From positions 1 through 64,000 of the forward strand of contig NZ_JAFIQV010000004.1 of NCBI RefSeq assembly GCF_017356015.1: a stretch of 64,000 nt of DNA. Direction: 5' to 3'. The DNA comes from Azospirillum sp. SYSU D00513 (lineage in GTDB: Bacteria; Pseudomonadota; Alphaproteobacteria; Azospirillales; Azospirillaceae). Positions 63,367-64,000 of this stretch are shown here, piece after piece; the first letter of the stretch is position 1; each line of letters opens with the position of its first letter. The translations under genes were made by a program, and so were the position numbers. The notes beneath the pieces were generated by a model. It was given only the letters and a program-made list of their open reading frames with translations. It was not told where the DNA came from and did not search any database.

Positions 63367-64000
63367 ATGCTTCGCTTCCCGAACCGCACATCCTCCTCGG
63401 CTCCGCGGGCGGTCCTGATCGGCATCGTCGTGGCGATGACGGCGTTGGGCGGGCTGTCCTGGAGCGCCGTGACCGCGCTGGATTTTTTGGACACGCTGGA
63501 CCGGGCGGAGGGTGACACGCTTCAGGCCGCCTCGATGATCGAGGGGCAGGCCGGTCCGGTCCTGCGCCACGGCTTCGAGCGGCTGGACGGTGTTGCCCGG
63601 CGGCTGGAGGCGGGCGGCGGGCTGTCGGCATTCGCGGACGCGGCGATCGCCGAGGGGCTTTCGGCGTCCGGGGCCGGAACCCTCTCCATCCTCGACACCG
63701 AGGGCCGGACCATCTTCGGCCCGACCATCGCGCTGGATGCGGGGGTCGCGGACAGCCTCGTGAGCGAGATGACGGCGGCCGTTGGCCGGGGTGTGGCCGC
63801 CCTGCCGGGCCGGGCCGAGGGCGAGGAAGCCGTCGTGCTGGCCCAGCCGGTCGCCGGGCCGGGCGGCCGTTTCCAGGGAACGGCGCTCTTCGCCATTCCC
63901 GCCGTTCGGCTCACCGGCGTGTCCAAGGCCTTCGAGGGGCGCGAGCGTACCGCCGGCCTCTTCCGGCCGGACGGGCTGCGGCTCGCCGGCCATGGTGCGC
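63367..64000 (+). CDS. membrane-anchored sensor protein (partial, 3' end outside window)
   Basis: An open frame of at least 211 codons with no stop reaches the window edge. It starts MLRFPNRTSSSAPRAVLIGI, has a membrane helix at about 16-38, and an extracytoplasmic domain of Cache-like composition (DTLQAASMIEGQAGPVLRHG, FADAAIAEGLSASGAGTLSI, and LDTEGRTIFGPTIALDAG). This layout is typical of histidine kinases or diguanylate cyclases; the output domain is beyond the window, so the type is not known. Confidence 0.7.
   Translation, partial: MLRFPNRTSSSAPRAVLIGIVVAMTALGGLSWSAVTALDFLDTLDRAEGDTLQAASMIEGQAGPVLRHGFERLDGVARRLEAGGGLSAFADAAIAEGLSASGAGTLSILDTEGRTIFGPTIALDAGVADSLVSEMTAAVGRGVAALPGRAEGEEAVVLAQPVAGPGGRFQGTALFAIPAVRLTGVSKAFEGRERTAGLFRPDGLRLAGHGA

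Overview
The window is GC-rich alphaproteobacterial DNA with dense coding, many translationally coupled ATGA start/stop overlaps and few intergenic gaps. The combination of an rrn operon end, an IS630-type insertion, several chemoreceptors, PaoABC- and Van-type catabolic enzymes and a large exopolysaccharide (EPS) locus fits a free-living or plant-associated Rhodospirillales member such as Azospirillum. That placement is an inference from gene content and style, not a database result.

Layout. 1-430: 3' end of a 23S rRNA gene, a 5S rRNA gene and a terminator-like hairpin. 436-1492: an IS630-family element with its transposase in two frames. 1.9-3.6 kb: a chemoreceptor. 3.8-7.6 kb: a three-subunit molybdenum aldehyde dehydrogenase of PaoABC type. 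7.8-13.4 kb: glutamine-dependent NAD synthase, a membrane fatty acid hydroxylase/sterol desaturase relative, a BON-domain protein, small unknowns and a calcium-binding FG-GAP repeat gene cut by one in-frame stop. 13.7-15.5 kb: a beta-helix protein carrying a carbohydrate-binding module. 15.9-23.5 kb: one minus-strand operon encoding a vanillate-type Rieske O-demethylase (vanA), a GntR regulator (vanR), its reductase (vanB) and a complete branched-chain-type ABC importer, preceded by a sequence close to the Caulobacter VanR operator. 23.7-26.9 kb: an orphan MbcA/ParS/Xre-type antitoxin, a KefB/C-like antiporter, a single-domain response regulator and a MarR regulator.

27.2-50.6 kb is an EPS region. 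Its first part (27.2-34.5 kb) is an unusual minus-strand operon: acyl carrier protein, AMP-ligase, asparagine synthetase-like amidotransferase, a short NAD-synthase-like enzyme, a GNAT-type acyltransferase and a degenerate AMP-ligase. The second part has the classic Wzx/Wzy machinery: polysaccharide deacetylase, two GT4 and one GT2 glycosyltransferases, an O-antigen-ligase/Wzy protein, a polyprenyl-phosphate sugar transferase, a flippase, a GH5 glucanase with two carbohydrate-binding modules, a Wzc-like tyrosine kinase and a WecG/TagA glycosyltransferase. I read the first part as a dedicated polymer-decoration module that would make an amide- or acyl-modified sugar on a carrier protein. It is the best candidate for an undescribed system here.

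51.1-64 kb: a SUV3-like RNA helicase, a tiny DUF1508 gene, a PNPOx-like flavoprotein, a second chemoreceptor, a SWIM/SNF2 helicase, a small winged-helix regulator, glycogen debranching enzyme GlgX, and the start of a membrane sensor running off the window. Most other long open frames are antisense shadows caused by high GC.
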